Shown here one piece after another: positions 1 to 8,724 of a stretch of 64,000 nt of DNA. Each line of letters begins with the position of its first letter. Position 1 is the first letter of the stretch. The notes beneath the pieces are model-generated. The model made no database searches. It worked only from the letters and a program-made list of their open reading frames with translations, and was not told the DNA's origin. The stretch is taken from positions 62,001 to 126,000 of the forward strand of contig NZ_VCPE01000006.1 in assembly GCF_005938105.1 (NCBI RefSeq), written 5' to 3'. The stretch comes from Brucella haematophila (lineage in GTDB: Bacteria; Pseudomonadota; Alphaproteobacteria; Rhizobiales; Rhizobiaceae). A program made the translations under genes and the position numbers.

Positions 1-687
1 GCGGAAGAAGTGCGCAAGGCTGGTATCGCCTTCATCCAGATGCGTTCACGTATCGAGCGCCAGATCGAGCAGCGCACGGCGATGTTGTCGGGCGTCAGCC
101 ACGATCTGCGGACCATTCTCACCCGCTTCAAACTGCAATTGGCGCTGGCTGGGCACTCGATTGACGTCGAGCCGCTCAATCAGGATATCGCCGATATGCA
201 GACCATGCTGGAGGGTTATCTGGCCTTTGCGCGCGGCGAAGGTGCGGAAGAAACCGCAAGCTATGATGTGAAGCGCCTGTGCGAGAAGCTTGAAAACGAA
301 GCGCGCCTGCGCGAGCGCGGGTTCAAATATTCCATCGACGGTGACAGTGAAATCCATGTCCGCCCCAACGCCTTCTCGCGTTTGGTCAGCAATCTGGTGT
401 CCAACGCTTTCCGCCATGCGCAGAATGTCGAGCTTTCGATTTCACATGAGGACGGCTGGCTGAAAGTCGTGGTGGACGACGACGGACCGGGCATTCCCGA
501 GGATCGGCGCGAAGATGTGTTCAAGCCCTTCGTGCGGCTGGATGAAGCCAGAACGCAGGATTCGGGCGGCACAGGCGGTCTTGGCCTTGCCATCGCGCTC
601 GATATTGCCCGCAGCCATGGCGGCGACATTACACTGGCAGACGCCCCGATCGGTGGCCTTCGCGCCATCATTCACATTCCGGCGTAA
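1..687 (+). CDS. Sensor histidine kinase, EnvZ type, C-terminal part (5' end outside window)
   Basis: The reading frame is open from base 1, so the gene is truncated by the window edge. The visible 228 residues hold the end of a HAMP-like helix, the dimerisation/phosphoacceptor helix with the H-box SGVSHDLRT (His at visible residue 34), an N-box (NLVSNAFRHA), G1 (DDDGPGIP) and G2 (GTGGLGLAIA), which make up a complete HATPase_c domain. By family it is an inner-membrane kinase that phosphorylates an OmpR-class regulator, presumably encoded upstream out of view. The H-box continues with Ile where most EnvZ-type kinases have Pro (HDLRTI rather than HDLRTP). The exact stimulus cannot be told. Confidence 0.9.
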   Translation, partial: AEEVRKAGIAFIQMRSRIERQIEQRTAMLSGVSHDLRTILTRFKLQLALAGHSIDVEPLNQDIADMQTMLEGYLAFARGEGAEETASYDVKRLCEKLENEARLRERGFKYSIDGDSEIHVRPNAFSRLVSNLVSNAFRHAQNVELSISHEDGWLKVVVDDDGPGIPEDRREDVFKPFVRLDEARTQDSGGTGGLGLAIALDIARSHGGDITLADAPIGGLRAIIHIPA

Positions 688-707
688 CAAGGGACTGACG
701 CCGTTCT

Positions 708-815
708 TTCACCCTGAGCTTGTCGAAGGGGGAGGAAAAACGCACCCAATCCCCTCGTCCTTCGAGACGGTTCCTTCGCAAGCTCAGGAACCTCCTCAGG
801 AGAGGGAGCGACGGC
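708..815. repeat. Repeat family C, copy 1 (palindromic intergenic element)
   Basis: This 108-bp stretch lies between the convergent kinase and csaA genes. It contains CCCTGAGCTTGTCGAAGG and, in the other half, CTCGTCCTTCGAGAC and CCTCCTCAGGA, the same building blocks as the elements near 37.2 kb and 39.5 kb. The halves are partly inverted, so it can fold into a long hairpin. It is more diverged than the other two copies. It codes for nothing I can recognise. Confidence 0.65.
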
Positions 816-845
816 GCGTGTTTTTAATCGTGAAATTATTGCGCT

Positions 846-1193
846 CTAATAGAGCTTGCCGCCGTTTGGCACTTTCTTGTCGATGGCGGCGAGGACGACT
901 TCGCCAGCTTCGTCCGGCAGGCCCAGCGTCAGCACTTCCGACATGAACGGGCCGATCTGGCGCGGCGGAAAATTCACCACGGCCAGCACCTGACGGCCGA
1001 TCAGCTCTTCCGCCTGATAATGTTTGGTGATCTGTGCGGAAGACTTTTTCACGCCGATCTTCTCGCCGAAATCGATCTTCAGCTTGTAGGCAGGCTTGCG
1101 CGCTTCCGGAAAGGGCACCGCTTCCACAATCGTACCCGTACGGATATCGACCTTTTCGAAATCAGCCCAGGTGATTGTTGCGTCTTCGCTCAT
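846..1193 (-). CDS. csaA: tRNA-binding protein CsaA
   Basis: A 115-residue single-domain OB-fold protein that matches the CsaA family over its full length (family length about 110). Typical blocks are FEKVDIRTGTIVEA near the N-terminus and VVNFPPRQIGPFMSEVL in the middle. CsaA homodimers resemble the tRNA-binding domain of MetRS/PheRS and have been described as export-related chaperones; the physiological role in alphaproteobacteria is unsettled. The start is the ATG at 1193. It lies downstream of the YbjN gene on the same strand, with a perfect hairpin in the 68-base gap. Confidence 0.93.
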   Translation of the reverse strand: MSEDATITWADFEKVDIRTGTIVEAVPFPEARKPAYKLKIDFGEKIGVKKSSAQITKHYQAEELIGRQVLAVVNFPPRQIGPFMSEVLTLGLPDEAGEVVLAAIDKKVPNGGKLY

Positions 1194-1220
1194 ATCCGTC
1201 CGCTTTCGTCATTCCATGCA

Positions 1221-1247
1221 TAACCCGGCGCTTGTCCCGCCGGGTTA
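1221..1247. other. Perfect hairpin between ybjN-like gene and csaA
   Basis: TAACCCGGCG (1221-1230) pairs perfectly with CGCCGGGTTA (1238-1247) around a 7-base loop. Neither strand has a T-run after it, so it is not a standard intrinsic terminator. It may be an mRNA stability or processing element between the two co-directional genes. Confidence 0.6.
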
Positions 1248-1261
1248 TCTGTTGACCCTGA

Positions 1262-1762
1262 TCAGGCGCGTCCGACTGTTTCGAACACGACGCTTTCCAG
1301 CGACTCGCGCGCACTGACACCCGACCAGACCACGAACTGGAAGGCCTGGAAATAGGTTTCGCAAGCTTCGAGCGCTGCGGCAAGCAGCACTTCCACCTGA
1401 CGGCTCGTCGGCTCTGCACCGCCTGCCAGCAAAAGCGACTGGCGGTACATGATGGCGCCTTCCTGCTGCCAGAGATCGAAATGCCCCATAAGAAGCTTTT
1501 CGTTGATCAGCGAAAGCAGGCGCATCACCTCGTTTACACGCGGCTCCGCCACCTTGATGTCGAATGCGCAAGCCAGATGCAGCGCCTCGAAATCTTCCAT
1601 CCAGGAAAATGAGATGTGATAGTCAGTCCAGTTGCCCGCAACCGAAATTGCGATTTCATCGTCGCCAGTCCGCTCGAATGTCCAGTCGTTTGAATGCGCA
1701 ACCTGCTCGATCACATCCACCGGATGCGCCTCGCGTGCGAATTCAAGCTCAAGAAGGCTCAT
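1262..1762 (-). CDS. YbjN domain-containing protein
   Basis: A 166-residue acidic protein matching the YbjN family (type III secretion chaperone-like fold). In Rhizobiales these are cytoplasmic proteins of unknown function; E. coli YbjN has been linked to stress and motility phenotypes. Conserved-looking parts are the N-terminal EFAREAHPVDVIEQV and a central block including FDLWQQEGAIMYRQSLL. No signal peptide or membrane segment is visible. The start is the ATG at 1762, followed by csaA on the same strand. Confidence 0.85.
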   Translation of the reverse strand: MSLLELEFAREAHPVDVIEQVAHSNDWTFERTGDDEIAISVAGNWTDYHISFSWMEDFEALHLACAFDIKVAEPRVNEVMRLLSLINEKLLMGHFDLWQQEGAIMYRQSLLLAGGAEPTSRQVEVLLAAALEACETYFQAFQFVVWSGVSARESLESVVFETVGRA

Positions 1763-2191
1763 GTCCGTTTCCTGTTCTGTGAGACACCCTCAAGCCGGAT
1801 GTCTCAAATTCCCGGCGCGCAAGAATTGCTCGCCCGCACCCGCCACCGCGCAAGAACCAAGCGCAGAAAAACAGGCACGAATTGATCGGTCGAGGAACCG
1901 GCATGCCAAACAGCATGCAAGCGCCTCAATGGCACACGCACATACGCAACTGATACTGGAAAGCAGCCTGAAGACGCGAAAACTAGAACTACAGCCCCTC
2001 GCCGCCGCCTACATGACCACACTTCGAATCATGTAGTGTTTTCAGTCTATTGATGCTGAATCTGAACGCCAGTCCCTTTTCAGAAAAGAGACATGAAAGC
2101 ATGTGGAAACATGAAAGGGGCTGGCCGCGAGCATTGCCTTAAGCGACTCTAAGACAAGGGTTTTTACCGCCCGCGGCCTGTTAATAAATAA
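1763..2191. other. Gene-free stretch of 429 bases with inverted repeats
   Basis: No convincing coding frame is visible. Two hairpin-capable sites stand out. GAGACA/TGTCTC occurs close upstream of the YbjN start (about 1780-1804). A longer pair has arms at 2069-2082 (CCAGTCCCTTTTCA) and 2112-2124 (TGAAAGGGGCTGG). The region must hold the promoter of the YbjN gene. The second inverted repeat lies just downstream of the UbiK-like gene and may be its 3' structure or part of a small RNA. Confidence 0.45.
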
Positions 2192-2512
2192 TCAGGAATT
2201 ATTTTTGGATTTTGCCGATGAGGAGGCCGATTTTGCCGGTTTGGCATCGGAATCACCTTCGAATCTGGCAAGACGTGCTTCAAGTGCTTCGATTCTTGCC
2301 AGCAGCGCACTATTTTCAGCGCGGGCCTTGATGGCCATTTCACGCACCGCTTCGAAGTCTTCGCGCTGCACCACATCGAGCGTGTTGAGCACGCGCTCGC
2401 TTTGCGAACGCAGGGCCGTTTCCACTTCACGGCGCACGCCTTGCGCAGCGCCTGCCGCATCCGTCACAAGCTTGGCGAGTTCATCGAGAACCCGGTTTTG
2501 TCCGCTGGTCAT
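2192..2512 (-). CDS. Accessory factor UbiK family protein (BMFP domain)
   Basis: A 106-residue coiled-coil protein. The N-terminal amphipathic part is followed by a helix with heptad character (ALLARIEALEARLARFEG, about residues 70-87) and a Lys/Ser-rich low-complexity tail. This is the architecture of the BMFP/UbiK (YqiC) family, which trimerises, binds membranes and assists aerobic ubiquinone biosynthesis. It is transcribed divergently from lgt. Assignment to the family is good; a role in ubiquinone synthesis here is inferred. Confidence 0.82.
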   Translation of the reverse strand: MTSGQNRVLDELAKLVTDAAGAAQGVRREVETALRSQSERVLNTLDVVQREDFEAVREMAIKARAENSALLARIEALEARLARFEGDSDAKPAKSASSSAKSKNNS

Positions 2513-2699
2513 GGCAATCGTTCCTTATTTCCAGGAGAGACCTGTTGAAAACATAAAATGGAAATAGGGCCGTCTCAGTTCCGATGCAAGCGCAGCTATA
2601 GAAAGTGATCGTGTTGGAAAGCAATTACAGACATGGAGCAGGACAGCTTGACCGTTGCCGGTTCGTCCAGCATGTTCCGTCACAAAATGGAGTGATTTC

Positions 2700-3545
2700 A
2701 TGATAGAGACGTTGCTGCCCGCTTCGGCCCTCGCCTTTCCGAACATTGACCCGGTGATCTTTTCCATCGGACCGCTGGCCGTGCACTGGTACGGGCTCGG
2801 CTATGTCGTCGGCATCATGTTTGCGTGGTGGTATGGCAAGAAGCTTCTGCGCAGCCATCGCCTCTGGGCGCATAACCAGCCGCCCATGGCGCCCGAAGCC
2901 CTCGACGACTTCGTCATCTGGGCAGCACTCGGCGTCGTGCTGGGCGGTCGCATCGGCTATGTGCTCTTCTATAATTTCTCCTATTATATCTCCAATCCGA
3001 TTGCCATTCCCGCGGTCTGGGACGGCGGCATGTCGTTCCATGGCGGTATTCTCGGCACCACCATCGCCATGATCCTGTTTGCCCGCTCCCGCGGCATCAA
3101 GGTCTGGAGCATGTTCGATGTGGTCGCTGCCGGTGTGCCGGTCGGTCTTGGCGTGGTGCGCGTTGCAAACTTCATCAATTCCGAACTCTGGGGCCGTGTC
3201 AGCGATGCGCCTTGGGCTGTCTATTTCCCGAATGGCGGACCGCTGCCGCGCCATCCAAGCCAGCTTTACGAAGCCTTCCTCGAAGGTTTCGTCCTGTTCT
3301 TCGTCTTGTTCCTGCTGGTCTGGGTCGGTCGCAAGCTGAAGAAGCCCGGATTCATCGCAGGCGCGTTTGTGACCGGCTATGGCCTCAGCCGCATCGCGGT
3401 CGAGTTCTTCCGCGAGCCGGATGCACAGCTCGGCTATCTGGTCGGTGGCTGGCTGACCATGGGCATGGTGCTTTCGGTGCCGATGGTGCTGATTGGCCTG
3501 TGGGCCATGTGGCGCGCCAACCGCGCAGCTGCCAAAGATGCCTGA
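2700..3545 (+). CDS. lgt: Phosphatidylglycerol--prolipoprotein diacylglyceryl transferase
   Basis: A 281-residue inner-membrane enzyme that attaches diacylglycerol to the lipobox Cys of prolipoproteins. About seven hydrophobic segments are visible, with Lgt signatures [22 protein letters not shown] and [13 protein letters not shown] in the expected order. An upstream in-frame start is open, but the ATG at 2700 has GGAG seven bases before it and begins the normal hydrophobic N-terminus. Its stop overlaps the next gene by 8 bases, so translation is probably coupled. Confidence 0.97.
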   Translation: MIETLLPASALAFPNIDPVIFSIGPLAVHWYGLGYVVGIMFAWWYGKKLLRSHRLWAHNQPPMAPEALDDFVIWAALGVVLGGRIGYVLFYNFSYYISNPIAIPAVWDGGMSFHGGILGTTIAMILFARSRGIKVWSMFDVVAAGVPVGLGVVRVANFINSELWGRVSDAPWAVYFPNGGPLPRHPSQLYEAFLEGFVLFFVLFLLVWVGRKLKKPGFIAGAFVTGYGLSRIAVEFFREPDAQLGYLVGGWLTMGMVLSVPMVLIGLWAMWRANRAAAKDA

Positions 3546-4641
3546 GACGACACTGAAAGACCGGCTGAAACGGCTGATCGGCACAACGGGGCCGATCAGC
3601 GTCGCCGATTACATGGCCGCCTGTCTGGGCGACCGCGAATCCGGCTATTACACGACACGCGAACCTTTTGGCCGCGAGGGCGATTTCATAACCGCACCTG
3701 AAGTCAGCCAGATGTTCGGCGAGTTGATTGGCATCTGGTGCGTCGCGGAATGGGACGCGCTTGGTCGCCCTGCCAACACGCTGCTGTGCGAAATCGGCCC
3801 CGGACGCGGCACGCTGATGTGCGATATGCTGCGCACGATCAGCAAGCTTGCGCCGCAAATGCTGCCGGGCCTGCGTGTCGCCATGGTCGAGACCAGCGCG
3901 CGCCTTGTCGAGAAACAGAAGCAAAAGCTGGCGGATTTGGGCGTATCCGTCACCTGGTTCGAACGCTTTGCAGATGTTGACGCCGATACGCCTGATGTAC
4001 CGCTGATCCTCGTATCGAATGAGCTGTTCGACGCCATCCCGTTCCGCCAGTTCGTCAAGTCCAATGGGCGTTTCGTGGAGCGGCTGATAGGGCTTGATGA
4101 TCAGGATCAGTTCCATTTCGTCAGCGGTGCGGGCGGGATCGACCCGGCGCTTTTGCCGGAAGACCATGCACAGACGCCCGAAGGCACAATCTTCGAGGCG
4201 GCCCCGGCACGCACTGCACTGTTGCAGGAGATCGCGCAACGTATTGCAAAAACGCGCGGCGCAGCACTCAACATCGATTATGGCCATCTGCAATCCGGCT
4301 TTGGCGACACGCTGCAAGCCATGCTCAAACACGCCTATGACGATGTTTTTGCCCATCCAGGCGTTGCCGATCTGACCAGCCATGTCGATTTCGACATTCT
4401 TGGGCAGGCTGCACGCGCCACTGGCTGCAAGACCGGCGCCATGACGCAAGGCGAATTTTTGCTGACTATGGGGCTGCTTGACCGCGCAGGCCGTCTGGGC
4501 ACCGGGCGCGATTCCACCTTTCAGGAAAAGATCCGGCAGGATGTGGAGCGTTTGGCAGCGCCCGATCAGATGGGCACCTTGTTCAAGGTGCTGGCATTCA
4601 GCGACCGCGACACCCGTCTCATTCCTTTCGAGACAGCCTGA
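3538..4641 (+). CDS. SAM-dependent methyltransferase, MidA/NDUFAF7 family
   Basis: A 367-residue protein of the family that includes mitochondrial NDUFAF7/MidA, the arginine methyltransferase acting on the complex I subunit NDUFS2. The SAM site is seen as [16 protein letters not shown], with family blocks [18 protein letters not shown] before it and [12 protein letters not shown] after it. The start ATG lies within the end of lgt (8-base overlap). In rhizobia lgt, midA and pgeF commonly sit together. Methylation of NuoC/D-type subunits is inferred from the mitochondrial homologue. Confidence 0.92.
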   Translation: MPETTLKDRLKRLIGTTGPISVADYMAACLGDRESGYYTTREPFGREGDFITAPEVSQMFGELIGIWCVAEWDALGRPANTLLCEIGPGRGTLMCDMLRTISKLAPQMLPGLRVAMVETSARLVEKQKQKLADLGVSVTWFERFADVDADTPDVPLILVSNELFDAIPFRQFVKSNGRFVERLIGLDDQDQFHFVSGAGGIDPALLPEDHAQTPEGTIFEAAPARTALLQEIAQRIAKTRGAALNIDYGHLQSGFGDTLQAMLKHAYDDVFAHPGVADLTSHVDFDILGQAARATGCKTGAMTQGEFLLTMGLLDRAGRLGTGRDSTFQEKIRQDVERLAAPDQMGTLFKVLAFSDRDTRLIPFETA

Positions 4642-4714
4642 CCGTCATTTGCTCTTCAAAAAGCTGCAATTGACAAGACAACCTGCCTCCCCCACCATCC
4701 CGATCCACTCGTCT

Positions 4715-4763
4715 GAGCATGATCTTTTCGGAAAACCGGTTCCCATTTTTCCGGATCATGCTC
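4715..4763. repeat. Repeat family B, copy 1
   Basis: A 49-bp element with perfect 10-bp terminal inverted repeats, GAGCATGATC and GATCATGCTC, enclosing AAACCGGTT. It lies in the midA-pgeF gap, 22 bases before the pgeF start. It is the reverse orientation of the copies at 11.94 kb and 59.0 kb (core AACCGGTTTTC). Confidence 0.85.
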
Positions 4764-4785
4764 GGTCTAACAAGGCCAATACATC

Positions 4786-5595
4786 ATGACTGACACGCCG
4801 CAACCGCTCCGCTCGCCTCTGCTCGACAAGCCCGCCGGTCAGGCCGGGAAGCGCATTGCGCACGGCTTTTTCACGCGCAAAGGCGGCGTTTCGGACGGTA
4901 TCTATGCCGGGCTGAATGTCGGTGCCGGATCGGATGACGTGGCCGAACATGTCGCGGAAAACCGCCGCCGGGTGGCAGAATCGCTTGGCGTTGCGCCGGA
5001 TCATCTTTTGACCGTGCATCAGGTTCATTCGCCCGATGTGCTGCATGTGACCGCGCCTTTCGATTCGCCACGCCCCAAGGCCGATGCCATGGTGACGACT
5101 GTTCCGGGCATTGCGCTCGGCGCGCTGTCTGCCGATTGCGGTCCCGTTCTGTTTGCCGATCATGAGGCCGGTGTCATCGGTTCCGCCCATGCGGGCTGGC
5201 GCGGCGCATTCAGCGGTGTGCTGGAAAACACCATCGACGCCATGATCGGTCTTGGCGCAAAGCGTGAGAACATCGTTGCGGTTCTTGGACCGACAATCGG
5301 TCCCGACAATTATGAAGTCGGACCGGAATTCTATGCAGAATTCCTTAGCAAGGACCCCGCCTATGCGCGCTATTTCCGCGCCTCGGACAAGCCTGATCAC
5401 AAGCTTTTCGATCTGTGGACCTTCATCACCGACCGTCTGACCAAGGCTGGCGTACAGGCCAGCTCCCTTCGCCAGTGCACCTATGCCGATGAAGACCAGT
5501 TCTATTCCTACCGGCGTACCACCCACCGCAAAGAGCCAGATTACGGACGCCAGATTGCAGCCATTGCTATCGTCGCTGCCAAAGATTCCATTTGA
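4786..5595 (+). CDS. pgeF: Peptidoglycan editing factor PgeF (YfiH/DUF152 family)
   Basis: A 269-residue protein of the multicopper-oxidoreductase-like YfiH family, annotated variously as polyphenol oxidase, purine nucleoside phosphorylase or peptidoglycan editing factor. The metal/catalytic set is intact: His81 in HQVHS, Cys118 in SADCGP and His135 in SAHAGWRGA. It is probably cytoplasmic. Third gene of the lgt-midA-pgeF group, with a repeat element in front. The next gene follows after 10 bases. Confidence 0.93.
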   Translation: MTDTPQPLRSPLLDKPAGQAGKRIAHGFFTRKGGVSDGIYAGLNVGAGSDDVAEHVAENRRRVAESLGVAPDHLLTVHQVHSPDVLHVTAPFDSPRPKADAMVTTVPGIALGALSADCGPVLFADHEAGVIGSAHAGWRGAFSGVLENTIDAMIGLGAKRENIVAVLGPTIGPDNYEVGPEFYAEFLSKDPAYARYFRASDKPDHKLFDLWTFITDRLTKAGVQASSLRQCTYADEDQFYSYRRTTHRKEPDYGRQIAAIAIVAAKDSI

Positions 5596-5605
5596 GGAGA
5601 ACCGC

Positions 5606-6757
5606 ATGGCCCTTCACTTCGAGCCGGAAGAATTCGCCGCACGCCGCGACCGTCTGATCTTGAAGATGGAGGAGGAAAAGCTCGATGCTCTCCTGCTGTT
5701 CGCACAGGAAAGCATGTACTGGCTGACGGGCTATGACACGTTCGGCTTCTGCTTCTTCCAGTGCCTTGTGGTGAAGGCCGACGGTTCGATGGTGCTGATG
5801 ACGCGCTCGGCGGATTTGCGCCAGGCGCGCCAAACCTCGAATATCGAGAACATCGTTGTCTGGACCGACCGCGACAATGCCAATCCGGCAGCGGACCTGC
5901 GCACTATCCTGACCGAGCTTGACCTGCTCGGCAGCCGTATCGGCATCGAATACCAAACCCACGGCCTCACCGGTGCGAATGCCCGCAGGCTCGACGAGCA
6001 ATTGCAGAGCTTTGCCAAATTGTTCGATGCGTCCGGCATGGTGGACCGCTTGCGCCTGTTGAAAAGCCCGGCGGAAATCGCCTATGCCAGGCGCGCGGCG
6101 CAGCTGGGTGACGACGCGCTCGACGCCGCGCTGAAGACCACCCGCGCAGGTGCAAGCGAAGCCGATATTCTGGCCGCGATGATGAGCGCCAATTTCGCCG
6201 GCGACGGCGACTATCCGGCCAATGAATATATCATCGGTTCCGGCGAAGACGCCCTGCTCTGCCGCTATAAATCCGGTCGCCGCACGCTCGATGCCAATGA
6301 CCAGCTCACGCTCGAATGGTCGGGTGTGTTCCGCCATTATCACGCGCCCATGATGCGCACGATCCTGATCGGTCAGCCGACGGAACATCACGTCAAGCTC
6401 TACGACGCGGCCCGCGAAGCGCTGGAAGCCGTCGAGGCGGCGATGACACCGGCTTCAACATTCGGTGATGTATTCGACGCCCATGCCCGCACCATGGAGG
6501 CACACGGGCTGACACGCCACCGCCTGAATGCCTGCGGCTACTCGGTCGGCGCGCGCTTCACACCGTCATGGATGGACCCGCAAATGTTCTATGCGGGCAA
6601 TCCGGAGAGCATTCAGCCGGATATGACGCTCTTCGCGCATATGATCATCATGGATTCCGACAGCGGCGCTGCAATGACGCTCGGACAGACATACCTCACA
6701 ACAAATGGTGCCGCTCAGCCATTATCCCGCCACTCTCTTGATATGCTTATCGCCTGA
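5606..6757 (+). CDS. M24 (creatinase/aminopeptidase P-like) family protein
   Basis: A 383-residue protein with the two-domain pita-bread layout: an N-terminal creatinase-type domain (about 1-140) and a C-terminal M24 domain (about 155-370). The ATG at 5606 has GAGGAGA before it. The usual five metal ligands of Xaa-Pro peptidases are not evident: where Asp ligands are expected the sequence reads EWSGVFRHYHAPMMRT, the His-Gly motif reads CGYSVGARF, and the Glu motif is replaced by AHMIIMDSDSG. This resembles metal-independent members such as creatinase or ectoine hydrolase (DoeA). Substrate unknown. Confidence 0.85.
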   Translation: MALHFEPEEFAARRDRLILKMEEEKLDALLLFAQESMYWLTGYDTFGFCFFQCLVVKADGSMVLMTRSADLRQARQTSNIENIVVWTDRDNANPAADLRTILTELDLLGSRIGIEYQTHGLTGANARRLDEQLQSFAKLFDASGMVDRLRLLKSPAEIAYARRAAQLGDDALDAALKTTRAGASEADILAAMMSANFAGDGDYPANEYIIGSGEDALLCRYKSGRRTLDANDQLTLEWSGVFRHYHAPMMRTILIGQPTEHHVKLYDAAREALEAVEAAMTPASTFGDVFDAHARTMEAHGLTRHRLNACGYSVGARFTPSWMDPQMFYAGNPESIQPDMTLFAHMIIMDSDSGAAMTLGQTYLTTNGAAQPLSRHSLDMLIA

Positions 6758-6844
6758 CATCATTGTCAAACGGCCCACGATCGGCGATAAATCGGCCTGA
6801 CGTGAGAACCGCCTGTATTTTCAGGACTATGCGTTTTCAGGAGC

Positions 6845-7450
6845 ATGAAGCCGAACATGAACAAGGCACATATTTCGATGATGCTGTTGCTTGCCGGAGC
6901 GCTCGCTGCCTGCAACAGCACCGAATCCGCACTGAACGTGCAGGGCTCTGGCCAAAACACAAGCCAAGCTTCTAGTCAGGCTGTCGGGCAACCGGCTAAC
7001 GGTCAGGCAACGACGCCGGGCGCTGTGACGACCCCCGGAACCACAACACCTGCGACCACGGCGGGGCGCACAGCGACGCTGAAACCGGGCAAGTTGCACA
7101 TTGCGCCCATTGTCGGCGCGCCCGTCAATGTCGTGACCCCGCTGACGCATCGCATGAATGACGATGCCAAGGCCAAGGGCGTGGAGCTGGCAGGCGCCAA
7201 TGACACGAGTGCTGCCTATGTCATGAAGGGGTATTTCTCGGTTCTCTCGGAAGACAACCAGACGACCGTGCTCTATGTCTGGGATGTGCTGGACGCTTCC
7301 GGCAACCGGTTGCACCGCATTCAGGGGCAGGAGAAAGTGCAAGGTGCAGCGGCAGACTCATGGAGCGTGGTGCAGCCCGCCACGATGCAGGCCATCGCCG
7401 ACCGCACCATGCAGGAATATTCTACCTGGCTTGCGGCAAATCGCGCATAA
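6845..7450 (+). CDS. Predicted lipoprotein with Thr/Gly/Gln-rich linker
   Basis: A 201-residue protein with a lipoprotein signal peptide ending in the lipobox ALAAC, followed by a Ser/Thr/Gln/Gly-rich linker to about residue 75 and a compact C-terminal domain (about 80-201). It should be processed by Lgt, which is encoded 4 kb upstream. AGGAG lies one base before the ATG at 6845; a second in-frame ATG at 6857 is 13 bases from it, so the real start could be either. The C-terminal domain looks like a conserved Rhizobiales domain of unknown function. Confidence 0.8.
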   Translation: MKPNMNKAHISMMLLLAGALAACNSTESALNVQGSGQNTSQASSQAVGQPANGQATTPGAVTTPGTTTPATTAGRTATLKPGKLHIAPIVGAPVNVVTPLTHRMNDDAKAKGVELAGANDTSAAYVMKGYFSVLSEDNQTTVLYVWDVLDASGNRLHRIQGQEKVQGAAADSWSVVQPATMQAIADRTMQEYSTWLAANRA

Positions 7451-7791
7451 ACTGTGAGCATTTTCAGCAAGGAACTGAAATCCCTTACTGAATCCCCGCT
7501 TTTTGACACGCGGAAAGGCCGGAAATCCGGCCTTTTTCAACAATTGTGAACAGTCGGGCCTTGCAATGACGGTGACTCTTTGCAATAGGCCCCACATTCG
7601 AGAAAACCTTGTAAGCTGCTGTACTTAACCTGACCGGCCAAAAGTACGCGGCTTTAAAGTTTTTAAAGGATGACGTTGCTGGGCCCCGCATCGTTGCGGT
7701 CCATGCGCGAAACAAGATTACGTCCGTTATACGGACTTTTTGCGACAGAACGAAACCGCAAACCTATCGCATCGGCTCAGAGGCAAAAAGA
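7451..7791. other. Gene-free stretch of 341 bases before prs
   Basis: It holds the lipoprotein terminator, then a second inverted repeat with GGGCCTTGCAA near 7556 and TTGCAATAGGCCC near 7590 (two bases bulged) without a T-run. The remainder leads into prs; its ribosome binding site is gaggcaaaaag directly before the ATG. The prs promoter must lie here, but I cannot place it with confidence. Confidence 0.45.
7514..7537 (+). terminator. Intrinsic terminator after lipoprotein gene
   Basis: AAAGGCCGGA pairs with TCCGGCCTTT and is followed by a T-run (cctttttc). It ends the transcript of the upstream lipoprotein gene. Confidence 0.85.
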
Positions 7792-8724
7792 ATGAAACTT
7801 TTCGCAGGCAACTCCAACCGGGCACTTGCCGAATCCGTTGCTAAATATCTCAACATCCCGCTCGGCAAGGCTAGCGTTCGCCGCTTCGCCGATCAGGAGA
7901 TCTTCGTAGAGATCCAGGAAAACGTACGCGGCGAAGACGTGTTCGTTCTGCAATCGACTTCCTATCCGGCAAACGATCACCTGATGGAACTGCTCATCAT
8001 GATCGACGCCTTCCGTCGTTCGTCGGCGCGCCGCATCACCGCCGTGCTGCCCTATTTCGGCTATGCCCGTCAGGACCGCAAGCCCGGCCCGCGCACGCCG
8101 ATCTCTGCCAAGCTGGTTTCCAACCTCATCACTGAAGCCGGTGCAAACCGCGTTCTGACCCTTGATCTTCATGCCGGTCAGATTCAGGGCTTCTTCGATA
8201 TCCCGACCGACAATCTCTATGCCGTTCCGGTTATTGCGCGTGACGTGAAGGCCAATTACGCAACCGGCAACTGCATGGTCGTATCGCCGGACGTCGGCGG
8301 CGTGGTTCGCGCCCGCTCGCTGGCCAAACGCATCGACGCGCAGCTCGCCATCGTGGACAAGCGCCGCGAACGTCCGGGTGAATCGGAAGTCATGAACGTC
8401 ATCGGTGAAGTGGCTGGCAAAGACTGCCTGCTGTTCGACGATATCGTTGATTCCGGCGGCACGCTCTGCAACGCAGCCGAAGCCCTGCTGGCCAAGGGCG
8501 CGAACAGCGTCACCGCTTACATCACGCATGGCGTTCTGTCCGGCGGCGCCGTTGCCCGTATCGCCTCTTCGAAGCTGAAGGAACTGGTGATCACCGATTC
8601 CATCCAGCCGACCACCGCGATCAACGATGCACCGAATATCCGCGTGCTCTCTATCTCCGATCTGATCGGCGAAGCCATTGCACGTACGGCAGCGGAAGAA
8701 TCCGTCTCGAGCCTGTTCGACTAA
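7792..8724 (+). CDS. prs: Ribose-phosphate pyrophosphokinase
   Basis: A 310-residue class I PRPP synthetase that makes 5-phosphoribosyl-1-pyrophosphate from ribose-5-phosphate and ATP for purine, pyrimidine, NAD, His and Trp synthesis. Family landmarks are [16 protein letters not shown], the flexible-loop region GYARQDRK, the metal/ATP site [15 protein letters not shown], and the PRPP-binding loop [11 protein letters not shown] near residue 216. The length equals the family norm. Its stop overlaps the end of the convergent chrA gene by 4 bases. Confidence 0.98.
   Translation: MKLFAGNSNRALAESVAKYLNIPLGKASVRRFADQEIFVEIQENVRGEDVFVLQSTSYPANDHLMELLIMIDAFRRSSARRITAVLPYFGYARQDRKPGPRTPISAKLVSNLITEAGANRVLTLDLHAGQIQGFFDIPTDNLYAVPVIARDVKANYATGNCMVVSPDVGGVVRARSLAKRIDAQLAIVDKRRERPGESEVMNVIGEVAGKDCLLFDDIVDSGGTLCNAAEALLAKGANSVTAYITHGVLSGGAVARIASSKLKELVITDSIQPTTAINDAPNIRVLSISDLIGEAIARTAAEESVSSLFD

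Noticed and set aside
1804-2022. 72-residue minus-strand frame in the gap before the YbjN gene
   Set aside because: No ribosome binding site, biased composition (Arg, Val, Cys) and no recognisable domain.
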